DNA of 27,140 bases from positions 1-27,140 of the forward strand of contig JAQGMT010000276.1 of NCBI GenBank assembly GCA_028292185.1, given 5' to 3'. This stretch comes from Ramlibacter sp. (lineage in GTDB: Bacteria > Pseudomonadota > Gammaproteobacteria > Burkholderiales > Burkholderiaceae_C). Positions 21,181-27,140 of this stretch are shown one piece after another. Each line of letters begins with the position of its first letter. The first letter of the stretch is position 1. The translations under genes and the position numbers were made by a program. Under the pieces are notes generated by a model. The model ran no database searches, was not told the DNA's origin, and was given only the letters and a program-made list of their open reading frames with translations.

Positions 21181-21960
21181 TCAAAAGCGCTCGCCAGCCG
21201 CGAGGTAACGCCATTGGCCCGGGGGCAGGGCGCCCAGCATCACGCTGCCGATGCGCACGCGCTTGAGCCCCACAACCTTCAGGCCCACCAACTCGCACAT
21301 GCGCCGGATCTGGCGTTTCTTGCCTTCGGTGAGCACGAAGCGCAGTTGCTCGGGGTTTTGCCAGTCGACCCGGGCTGGCTTGAGCGGCTGGCCGTCCAGG
21401 CTGAGGCCATGGCGCAACCGGGCCAACTCGGCGGCCGGGAAGGCCTGCTGCACGGCCGCGGACACATTGCCGTAAGCAACCCGCACCAGATATTCTTTTT
21501 CCATGCCGCTGTCTTCGCCGATCAGCTGGCGCGCGATGCGGCCGTCTTGCGTCAGTACCAGCAGCCCCGTCGAATCGATGTCCAGCCGGCCCGCCGGCGC
21601 GAGGCCGCGCAACTGCTGCGGCGCGAATCGCAGCCGCGATGCGTCGCCTTTCCAGTGCGTGCGTTCCTGCACCAGCACCACGGCCGGCTGGTGCCCGTCC
21701 TCGGCTTGCCCACTCACATAGCCGATCGGCTTGTGCAGCAGGATCGTCACCTGGCGCTGTTGCTGGCCCTTGGCCTCCTGATCCACTTCGATGCGCGCCG
21801 CGGGCCCGACTTGCAGGCCAATCACGGCCGTCTGGCCGTCGACGCGCACCCAGCCCTTGGCGATCCAATCGTCGGCCTCGCGCCGCGAGCACAGCCCGAG
21901 CTCGGCCATGCGCTTGTTCAATCGGGTGGTGCTGGCAGCGGGAGAAGAGGGCTCTGGCAT
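21181..21960 (-). CDS. rRNA pseudouridine synthase, RluF-like (S4 + RsuA-type)
   Basis: 259 residues. An N-terminal S4 RNA-binding domain (about 11-58: TRLNKRMAELGLCSRREADDWIAKGWVRV) is followed by the RsuA/RluB/E/F catalytic domain with GRLDIDSTGLLVLT (124-137; catalytic Asp127), EKEYLVRV, and GKKRQIRRMCELVGLKVVGLKRVRIGSV. Isomerises a specific uridine in rRNA to pseudouridine. The start RLNKRMAELGLCSRREAD and the end RVRIGSVMLGALPPGQWRYL resemble E. coli RluF (23S U2604) more than RsuA or RluB, so RluF-like is my best call, but the target base is not proven. It lacks the long basic C-terminal tail of E. coli RluF. The ATG at 21960 lies 5 bp after the stop of the Crp-like gene on the same strand, so they may be co-transcribed. 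Confidence 0.88.
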   Translation of the reverse strand: MPEPSSPAASTTRLNKRMAELGLCSRREADDWIAKGWVRVDGQTAVIGLQVGPAARIEVDQEAKGQQQRQVTILLHKPIGYVSGQAEDGHQPAVVLVQERTHWKGDASRLRFAPQQLRGLAPAGRLDIDSTGLLVLTQDGRIARQLIGEDSGMEKEYLVRVAYGNVSAAVQQAFPAAELARLRHGLSLDGQPLKPARVDWQNPEQLRFVLTEGKKRQIRRMCELVGLKVVGLKRVRIGSVMLGALPPGQWRYLAAGERF

Positions 21961-21965
21961 CGCCC

Positions 21966-22685
21966 CTATGCTACCTGCGCAATCACGCTCGAGCGCAGCG
22001 CCGGCAGGTCCAGGATCCGAAGGCCCCCGTATTCCACCCTGATGGTGCCTTGCGCTTCCAGCACCGCCAAGGCTTCGTTCACTCGCTGCCGCGACAACCC
22101 GACCAGGTACGCGAGTTCCTGTTGCGTGATGCGAAGCACCTGTCCGACGCCGGGGTAGAGCACCGGGTTGAACAACGCGGCCAGGCTGCGCGCGACGCGC
22201 TGGTCCGGGTTGTTCATGCGGTCGATTTCGCGCGCCGCGATGAACTGGCCCAAGCGCTCATTGAGCTGGTTCATGATGAAGCGGTTGAAGCCGATCGAAT
22301 GATCGAGCAACCAGTGAAACGCATCCACCGGCAAGCCCGCCACCACGCTCTTGCGCAGCGCCTGGATGTTGTAGCGGTAAGCCTCGCGCTTGAGCGCCGT
22401 GCCTTCGCCGAACCAGCCGCCGGGCGGCACGCCGGTGAGGGTCATGGTCTGGCCTTGTTCGTTGTCGCTGCTCATCTTGAGCAGGCCTTCGATGACGCCG
22501 AACCAGTAAGTGACCGGCCGGCCCACCCGGCAAACGTAATCCCCGGGCTCCGCGTCGGCGACGCTGATCTGTGGCGCCGCCCACTCATATTCATTCGGCT
22601 GCACGACCTTGAGCCAGGGGATGCCTGCCAGCTCCGAGGTCTCGGGCTGGCGGCGGCGCTGGTGCAGCGAGAGGGGGGAGCTCAT
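21966..22685 (-). CDS. Crp/Fnr-family transcription regulator
   Basis: 239 residues. The cNMP-type beta-roll effector domain covers about 25-140 (AEPGDYVCRVGRPVTYWFGVIEGLLKMS, then PPGGWFGEGTAL), followed by the dimer helix and a winged HTH at about 175-225. In the recognition helix (LSRQRVNEALAVLE), aligned to E. coli CRP, Arg180 is kept but Glu181 becomes Gln and Arg185 becomes Glu, so the operator is unlikely to be the plain CRP TGTGA. It has one cysteine, so no FNR-type iron-sulfur cluster. The ATG at 22685 is preferred to a GTG at 22730. It is divergent from the acyl-CoA synthetase/liv operon, the usual place for a local regulator of that operon. The effector is unknown; an acyl-CoA or cyclic nucleotide is possible. 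Confidence 0.88.
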   Translation of the reverse strand: MSSPLSLHQRRRQPETSELAGIPWLKVVQPNEYEWAAPQISVADAEPGDYVCRVGRPVTYWFGVIEGLLKMSSDNEQGQTMTLTGVPPGGWFGEGTALKREAYRYNIQALRKSVVAGLPVDAFHWLLDHSIGFNRFIMNQLNERLGQFIAAREIDRMNNPDQRVARSLAALFNPVLYPGVGQVLRITQQELAYLVGLSRQRVNEALAVLEAQGTIRVEYGGLRILDLPALRSSVIAQVA

Positions 22686-22707
22686 GGTGGCGGCTTTCGA
22701 TGCGTGT

Positions 22708-22721
22708 TTGACGTGAATCAA
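22708..22721. promoter_or_regulatory. FNR/CRP-like site in the divergent intergenic region
   Basis: TTGACGTGAATCAA: nine of ten specified bases of TTGAT-N4-ATCAA. It is centred about 30 bp before the Crp-like start and 125 bp before the acyl-CoA synthetase start. It could mediate autoregulation or bind an FNR/ANR protein encoded elsewhere. Confidence 0.5.
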
Positions 22722-22738
22722 GGTCAGCACAGGCCCTA

Positions 22739-22754
22739 CTAGGATATTCCCTAG
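22739..22754. promoter_or_regulatory. CTAGG-N6-CCTAG palindrome
   Basis: Perfect 5-bp arms (22739-22743 and 22750-22754) around ATATTC. The core CTAGGAT recurs at 22794-22800, next to CCTAGG. CTAG is generally a rare tetramer in bacteria, so three in 60 bp is notable. Candidate operator for the divergent Crp-family protein or another regulator of the acyl-CoA synthetase operon. The remainder of 22686-22839 holds no gene. Confidence 0.5.
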
Positions 22755-22839
22755 AAATGTCGTCGTAAAGACAAAACGGCGTCAAACCCAGACCTAGGAT
22801 GCGCGGGTCGAGCACACACGCTGCTCGCGAAGGACTCGA

Positions 22840-24786
22840 ATGGAGACCACGTTCCCGCGGCTGCTGTTGCAGCACGCAGCGCAACGCCCGGGGGACCCGG
22901 CGATGCGCGAAAAGGAATACGGCATCTGGCAGACCCACACCTGGGCCGCCATGGCGCAGCTCGTGGAGCAGGTGGCCTGCGGTCTGCATCGCGCGGGTCT
23001 CCGGCGCGGCGAACACATGGTGGTGGTGGGCGCCAACCGGCCGCGCCTGTACGCGACGGTGCTCGCGGCCCAGGCACTGGGTGCGATCCCGATTCCGCTG
23101 TACCAGGACGCGGTGGCGGGCGAAAGCGTGTTCCCGATCAACAACGCCGATGTGCGCTTCGCTTTCGCCGAAGACCAGGAGCAGGTCGACAAGCTGCTGG
23201 AGATCCGCAACCAGTGCCCGCAGCTGTGCGCGATCTACTACGACGATGCGCGCGGGCTGCGCAAGTACAGCGAGCCAGGACTGGATTCGCTCGATTCGCT
23301 GATCGCGCATGGCACAGCGTTCGCCGAGGCCAGCCCCTCCTTCTTCAAGACGGAAGTGGAGCAGGCCCGGCCCGACGACGCCGCCGCGATGTTCTTCACC
23401 TCGGGCACCACCGGCCATGCCAAGGGCGTGGTGCATACCCACCGGACCTTGCTCGATCGGGCCCTGGCCGGCGCGCAATTCGACAAGCTCACGCATCGCG
23501 AAGAGGTGCTGGCCTACCTGCCGCCCGCGTGGATCGGCCAGAACGTCTTCAGCTATGCGCAGTGGCTGGCTTGCGGCTACGTCGTCAACTGCCCGGAGTC
23601 GTCGTCCACCATCATGATCGACCTGAAGGAAATCGGGCCCAGCTACTACTTCGCTCCGCCACGAGTGTTCGAAGCCATGCTGACGACGGTGATGATCCGC
23701 ATGGAAGACGCCGGCTGGATCAAGCGAAAGATGTTCCATGGCTTCATGGACCTTGCGCGGCGTGTCGGCCCGGCGCTGATGGACAGGAAGCCGGTCGGCG
23801 CTCCCGATCGCATCGCGTACGCGGTGGGAAACGTCCTGGTGTACGGACCCTTGCGCAACAACCTGGGCTTCTCGCGGGTGCGCGTCGCCTACACGGCGGG
23901 CGAGGCGATCGGACCGGACTTGTTTGCTTTTTACCGTTCCATCGGCATCAACTTGAAGCAGTTGTACGGCTCGACGGAAACCGCGGTCTTCGTCTGCCTG
24001 CAGCCCGATGACCAGGCGCGTTCGGACACGGTGGGCATTCCGATCAGCGGCGTCGAGATCAAGGTGGCCGCGAACGGCGAAATCCTGGTGCGCTCGCCCG
24101 GCCTGCTCAAGGAGTACTACAAGAATCCGGCGGCCACCGCCGAAGTGCTGACCGCCGACGGCTGGTACCACACCAGTGACGCCGGGTTCCTGGATGCGCA
24201 AGGGCACTTGAAGATCATCGACCGCGTGAAAGATGTGGGGCGGATCAAGGGCGGCGAGAACGACGGCGCGATGTTCGCGCCCAAGTACGTGGAGAACAAG
24301 CTCAAGTTCTTTCCGTACTTCAAGGAAGTGGTGGCCTACGGGGACGGGCGCGAGCGGGTCTGCGTGATGATCAACATCGACTTCGATGCGGTGGGCAATT
24401 GGGCCGAGCGGCGCAACCTGCCGTACGCCGGCTACACCGACCTCGCGCAAAAGCCCGAGGTCTATCAGCTGGTGAAGGAATGCGTCGAGAAGGTGAATGC
24501 CGACCTGGCCGCCGACCAACTGCTCGCCGGCTCGCAGGTCAGCCGCTTCCTTATCCTGCACAAGGAACTGGACGCCGACGACGGCGAGCTGACGCGCACC
24601 AACAAGGTCCGGCGCGGCTTCATCGCCGAAAAATACCAGGTCCTCGCCGATGCGCTGTACGGCGGCAGGACCGAGCAGTTCATCGAGACGCAGGTGAAGT
24701 TCGAGGACGGCCGCAGCGGCAAGGTCAGCGCCACCCTGCGCATCGTCGACACGAAAACATTTGCTCCGGTGAAGGCCGCAGCATGA
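22840..24786 (+). CDS. AMP-binding long-chain acyl-CoA synthetase-like protein
   Basis: 648 residues of the ANL adenylating superfamily, FadD15/long-chain branch. ATP-dependent activation of a carboxylic acid to its CoA thioester through an acyl-AMP. The phosphate loop FFTSGTTGHAKGV spans 185-197, the YGSTET motif 376-381, and WYHTSDAGFLDAQGHLKIIDRVKD carries the hinge Asp and Arg. The C-terminal lid contains the catalytic-lysine region (TRTNKVRRGFIAEKY). The substrate (fatty acid, aromatic or branched acid) cannot be read. Its stop overlaps the start of an ABC ATPase gene (ATGA), so synthesis is coupled with a liv-type importer. Such clusters usually import and immediately CoA-activate a carboxylic acid. 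Divergent from a Crp-family regulator. Confidence 0.92.
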   Translation: METTFPRLLLQHAAQRPGDPAMREKEYGIWQTHTWAAMAQLVEQVACGLHRAGLRRGEHMVVVGANRPRLYATVLAAQALGAIPIPLYQDAVAGESVFPINNADVRFAFAEDQEQVDKLLEIRNQCPQLCAIYYDDARGLRKYSEPGLDSLDSLIAHGTAFAEASPSFFKTEVEQARPDDAAAMFFTSGTTGHAKGVVHTHRTLLDRALAGAQFDKLTHREEVLAYLPPAWIGQNVFSYAQWLACGYVVNCPESSSTIMIDLKEIGPSYYFAPPRVFEAMLTTVMIRMEDAGWIKRKMFHGFMDLARRVGPALMDRKPVGAPDRIAYAVGNVLVYGPLRNNLGFSRVRVAYTAGEAIGPDLFAFYRSIGINLKQLYGSTETAVFVCLQPDDQARSDTVGIPISGVEIKVAANGEILVRSPGLLKEYYKNPAATAEVLTADGWYHTSDAGFLDAQGHLKIIDRVKDVGRIKGGENDGAMFAPKYVENKLKFFPYFKEVVAYGDGRERVCVMINIDFDAVGNWAERRNLPYAGYTDLAQKPEVYQLVKECVEKVNADLAADQLLAGSQVSRFLILHKELDADDGELTRTNKVRRGFIAEKYQVLADALYGGRTEQFIETQVKFEDGRSGKVSATLRIVDTKTFAPVKAAA

Positions 24787-25610
24787 ACATGATGACCGAG
24801 GCCGAGCATCTCGCGGGCGCGAGCGCCGCGGCGCGAAAGATCGGCGACGTGATCCTGAACGTCCAGAACATTTCGCTCGCGTTCGGCGGCGTGAAGGCAC
24901 TGTCGGACATCTCGTTCGACGTGCGTGAGCACGAGATCCGCGCCATCATCGGCCCCAACGGCGCCGGCAAGAGCTCGATGCTCAACTGCATCAACGGCGT
25001 GTACCAGCCGCAGCAAGGCTCGATCACCTTCCGCGGCCGGACCTTCCATCACATGAACAGCCACCAGGTGGCCGTGATGGGCGTGGCGCGCACATTCCAG
25101 AACCTCGCCTTGTTCAAAGGCATGAGCGTGCTGGACAACATCATGACCGGGCGCAACCTGCGCATCAAAAGCAACCTGCTGCTGCAGGCGCTGCGCATCG
25201 GGCCGGCCGAGCGCGAAGAGATCTGGCATCGCGAGTTCGTCGAACACATCATCGACTTCCTGGAGATCCAGCCGTTTCGCAAGACGCCGGTCGGCCAGTT
25301 GCCGTACGGCCTGCAGAAGCGCGTCGATCTCGGGCGTGCGCTGGCGATGGAGCCGCAGGTGCTGTTGCTGGACGAGCCGATGGCGGGCATGAACGTGGAA
25401 GAGAAGCAGGACATGTGCCGCTTCGTGCTCGACGTGAACGACGAGTTCGGCACCACGGTGGTCCTGATCGAGCACGACATGGGCGTGGTGATGGACATCA
25501 GCGACCGCGTCGTGGTGCTCGATTACGGCAGGAAGATCGGCGACGGCACGCCGGACGAAGTGCGCAACAACCCCGACGTGATCAAAGCCTACCTGGGCAC
25601 TTCGGCATAA
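24783..25610 (+). CDS. ABC transporter ATP-binding protein (LivG-type)
   Basis: 275-residue ATPase of the branched-chain amino acid (HAAT) importer family. Walker A GPNGAGKS (57-64), LivG-type VARTFQNLALFKGMSVLDNIMTGR, a signature reading LPYGLQKRVDLGRAL instead of LSGGQ, Walker B VLLLDEPMAGMN (Asp197, Glu198) and the switch HD in LIEHDMGVVMDISDRVVVLDYG. The first ~22 residues are an extra N-terminal stretch. The start ATG overlaps the preceding stop (ATGA at 24783-24786). Together with the acyl-CoA synthetase and the permeases that follow, the likely cargo is an organic acid rather than leucine. LivF and the binding protein are expected beyond the window. Confidence 0.93.
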   Translation: MNMMTEAEHLAGASAAARKIGDVILNVQNISLAFGGVKALSDISFDVREHEIRAIIGPNGAGKSSMLNCINGVYQPQQGSITFRGRTFHHMNSHQVAVMGVARTFQNLALFKGMSVLDNIMTGRNLRIKSNLLLQALRIGPAEREEIWHREFVEHIIDFLEIQPFRKTPVGQLPYGLQKRVDLGRALAMEPQVLLLDEPMAGMNVEEKQDMCRFVLDVNDEFGTTVVLIEHDMGVVMDISDRVVVLDYGRKIGDGTPDEVRNNPDVIKAYLGTSA

Positions 25611-25622
25611 CGGAGCGGTCAG

Positions 25623-26552
25623 ATGGGCTTTTTCCTCGAAACCTTGTTGGGCGGCCTGATGGCCGGCATGTTGTACGCACTGGTCGCGCTCGGCTTCGTG
25701 CTGATCTTCAAGGCCTCCGGCGTCTTCAACTTCGCGCAAGGCGCCATGGTGCTGTTCGCCGCGCTCGCAATGGCGAGGCTGTCCGAATGGATCCCGCAAT
25801 GGACCGGGCTGTCGAACAAGCTCGTGGCCGACCTGCTGGCCTTCGCCATCGCGGGCGCGATCATGTTCGTCGTCGCCTGGGCGGTGGAAGCGCTGGTCCT
25901 TCGCCACCTGGTCAACCAGGAAGGGGCGACCCTGCTCATGGCGACGCTGGGCATCGCGTATTTTCTCGAGGGGCTGGGACAGACGCTGTTCGGCAGCAAC
26001 ATCTACAAGATCGACATCGGCATGCCAAAGGACCCGGTGTTCGTGCTGGAGAACACTTTCCAGGGCGGCGTGCTCGTGAACAAGGAAGACCTGTATGCCG
26101 CGATGATCGCGGCGGTGCTGGTGGCGGCGCTCAGCCTGTTCTTCCAGAAGACCGGCACCGGCCGGGCGCTGCGCGCGGTCGCCGACGACCACCAGGCCGC
26201 CCAGTCCATCGGCATCCCGCTGTCGCGCATCTGGGTGATCGTCTGGTGCGTTGCCGGTTTGGTGGCGCTGGTGGCCGGGATGATTTGGGGCAGCAAGCTC
26301 GGCGTGCAGTTCTCGCTCGCGACGGTGGCCTTGCGTGCGCTGCCGGTCGTGATCCTCGGCGGGCTGACGTCGGTGCCCGGCGCGATCATCGGCGGCTTGA
26401 TCATCGGCGTGGGCGAAAAGCTGTCCGAGGTGTACATCGGCCCCATGGTGGGCGGCGGCATCGAGATCTGGTTTGCCTATGTGCTGGCGCTCGGCTTCCT
26501 GCTGGTGCGGCCGCAGGGTTTGTTCGGCGAAAAGATCATTGATAGGGTATGA
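25623..26552 (+). CDS. Branched-chain amino acid-type ABC permease (LivH-like)
   Basis: 309-residue inner-membrane permease with about eight hydrophobic segments. LivH landmarks: GGLMAGMLYALVALGFVLIFKASGVFNFAQGAM at the N-terminus, LMATLGIAYFLEGLGQTLFG, the EAA-like loop TGTGRALRAVADDHQAAQSIGIPLSRIWVIVW, and GLTSVPGAIIGGLIIGVGEKL. It forms one half of the membrane channel with the LivM protein encoded downstream. The ATG at 25623 comes 12 nt after the livG stop with a modest GGAG. The C-terminal RPQGLFGEK is the family's normal end. Confidence 0.94.
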   Translation: MGFFLETLLGGLMAGMLYALVALGFVLIFKASGVFNFAQGAMVLFAALAMARLSEWIPQWTGLSNKLVADLLAFAIAGAIMFVVAWAVEALVLRHLVNQEGATLLMATLGIAYFLEGLGQTLFGSNIYKIDIGMPKDPVFVLENTFQGGVLVNKEDLYAAMIAAVLVAALSLFFQKTGTGRALRAVADDHQAAQSIGIPLSRIWVIVWCVAGLVALVAGMIWGSKLGVQFSLATVALRALPVVILGGLTSVPGAIIGGLIIGVGEKLSEVYIGPMVGGGIEIWFAYVLALGFLLVRPQGLFGEKIIDRV

Positions 26553-26553
26553 A

Positions 26554-26652
26554 ATGCCCGCCAATGATCTTTCAGCGCAGACCAACTTTGCGCAGCAAAG
26601 TCAAGCGCAGCGTGTCGTAGCCAAAGAATTCATCGTGCACAAATCAAGATGA
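26554..26652 (+). CDS. Possible 32-codon coupling ORF between livH and livM
   Basis: An ATG one base after the livH stop opens 32 codons (MPANDLSAQTNFAQQ.., ending VHKSR) that end in a TGA overlapping the livM start (ATGA at 26649-26652). AGGG lies 6 nt upstream. It contains a perfect hairpin, ACTTTGC-GCA-GCAAAGT (26585-26601). Codon use is less GC-rich than in the neighbours and no family is recognised. It may be a translational bridge that carries ribosomes to livM, whose own Shine-Dalgarno is poor, or a chance ORF. Confidence 0.3.
   Translation: MPANDLSAQTNFAQQSQAQRVVAKEFIVHKSR
26585..26601 (+). promoter_or_regulatory. Intra-operon hairpin before livM
   Basis: ACTTTGC (26585-26591), loop GCA, GCAAAGT (26595-26601): a perfect 7-bp stem with no U tract, in the 96-bp livH-livM gap. 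It may affect mRNA processing or translation. Confidence 0.4.
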
Positions 26653-27140
26653 TCTACCGCGAAAACGGCCAGTTCAAGAGCAGCTACCGCGCCGACCTGC
26701 AGATCTTCCCAATCCTGCAGGACCGGATCCTCGTCGCGCTGCTGCTGGTCGCCGCGTTCGCGCTCGTGCCCGCGGTGGCCAGCGACTACACCTTGCGCGC
26801 CCTCCTGATTCCGTTCCTGATCATGGCGCTGGCGGCGCTCGGGGTGAACATCCTCGTGGGTTACTGCGGCCAGATCTCCCTGGGCTCCGGCGCGTTCATG
26901 GCGGTGGGCGCGTACGGCGCCTTCAATTTCTTCGTGCGCATCCCGGGCCTGCCGCTGCTGGCTGCCCTGATCCTCGGAGGCTTGTGCGCGACCGCGTTCG
27001 GCATCGTCTTCGGACTGCCGAGCCTGCGCGTGAAGGGGCTGTACCTCGCCGTGGCCACGCTCGCGGCCCAGTTCTTCGCCGACTGGATGTTCCTGCGCAT
27101 CAAGTGGCTCACCAACTATTCGCCTTCCGGACAAGTGTCG
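26649..27140 (+). CDS. Branched-chain amino acid-type ABC permease (LivM-like), 5' part
   Basis: First 164 codons of the second permease; the gene runs off the window. It reads MIYRENGQFKSSYRADLQIF, a cytoplasmic N-terminal segment, then hydrophobic helices (ILVALLLVAAFALVPAVAS; ALLIPFLIMALAALGVNILVGY), the LivM signature GQISLGSGAFMAVGAYGAF, and GLPSLRVKGLYLAVATLAAQFF. There is no upstream in-frame ATG or GTG within the gap, so 26649 is the best start, although its Shine-Dalgarno is poor. It forms the permease pair with the preceding gene. Confidence 0.92.
   Translation, partial: MIYRENGQFKSSYRADLQIFPILQDRILVALLLVAAFALVPAVASDYTLRALLIPFLIMALAALGVNILVGYCGQISLGSGAFMAVGAYGAFNFFVRIPGLPLLAALILGGLCATAFGIVFGLPSLRVKGLYLAVATLAAQFFADWMFLRIKWLTNYSPSGQVS

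Noticed and set aside
22686..22730. GTG start extending the Crp-family protein by 15 residues
   Set aside because: It would run across the FNR-like site, and the extension is not needed for the domain. The ATG at 22685 is simpler, though not proven.
22591..24900. A 769-codon open frame on the minus strand opposite the acyl-CoA synthetase
   Set aside because: It lies antisense to a gene with complete ANL motifs. The translation has the His/Arg/Val/Leu-rich look of antisense frames in high-GC coding DNA and no recognisable domain.
24465..26585. A 706-codon minus-strand frame opposite livG and livH
   Set aside because: Same reason: antisense to two well-identified ABC genes, with composition typical of a shadow frame.

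Overview
The window looks like chromosomal DNA of a GC-rich betaproteobacterium in the Burkholderiales, most likely Comamonadaceae (Ramlibacter/Variovorax-like). The grounds are family-level recognition only: a lysine/alanine-repeat histone H1-like protein ending in an AWPFP-type tail, orphan TctC (Bug) receptors, a kinase/universal-stress fusion, and a liv-type ABC cluster joined to an acyl-CoA synthetase. No transposase, integrase, CRISPR array, tRNA or rRNA was recognised. The gene order looks like ordinary chromosome, not an island.

Layout. 1-2454: 3' part of nrdA and complete nrdB (class Ia ribonucleotide reductase), separated by a 15-bp inverted repeat around a candidate nrdB promoter. 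2455-3157: histone H1-like gene with a perfect FNR-type box (TTGAT-N4-ATCAA) just upstream and a rho-independent terminator after it. 3210-3869: AlkB-like dioxygenase. 4042-8221: two tandem paralogues of exported FecR-domain/tryptophan-rich (DUF6600-like) proteins with quite different low-complexity tails, meeting a small conserved-looking gene end to end. 8638-11545: AMP nucleosidase, phosphatidylserine decarboxylase (opposite strand) and an Ohr peroxidase. 11632-14864: a compact signalling operon of metallophosphoesterase, Ser/Thr kinase fused to a universal stress domain, and SrkA-type kinase, with a second FNR-like palindrome (TTGAC-N4-GTCAA) in front. 14889-18520: fumarylacetoacetate-hydrolase-family gene divergent from two TctC receptors and a signal-less ModA-like binding protein. 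18532-18699: a 3' remnant of an SGNH/acyltransferase gene. 18701-20674: htpG with a very good sigma-32 promoter. 20884-21161: a 77-codon orphan ORF with its own terminator. 21181-21960: RluF-like pseudouridine synthase. 21966-27140: Crp/Fnr-family regulator divergent from an acyl-CoA synthetase-livG-livH-livM operon that runs off the window.

How the parts work together. Much of the window concerns stress and nucleotide economy: dNTP synthesis, nucleoid packing, alkylation repair, AMP breakdown, peroxide removal, protein folding and two stress kinases. The three FNR-like palindromes, all in intergenic DNA, suggest that oxygen/redox control may tie the histone, the kinase operon and the acyl-CoA/liv operon together. 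This is inference from motifs.

The best candidates for something undescribed are the FecR/DUF6600 tandem pair (4042-8221) and the phosphatase-kinase/Usp-SrkA operon (11556-14864). Everything here was read by eye; no homology search, structure prediction or promoter scoring was run.
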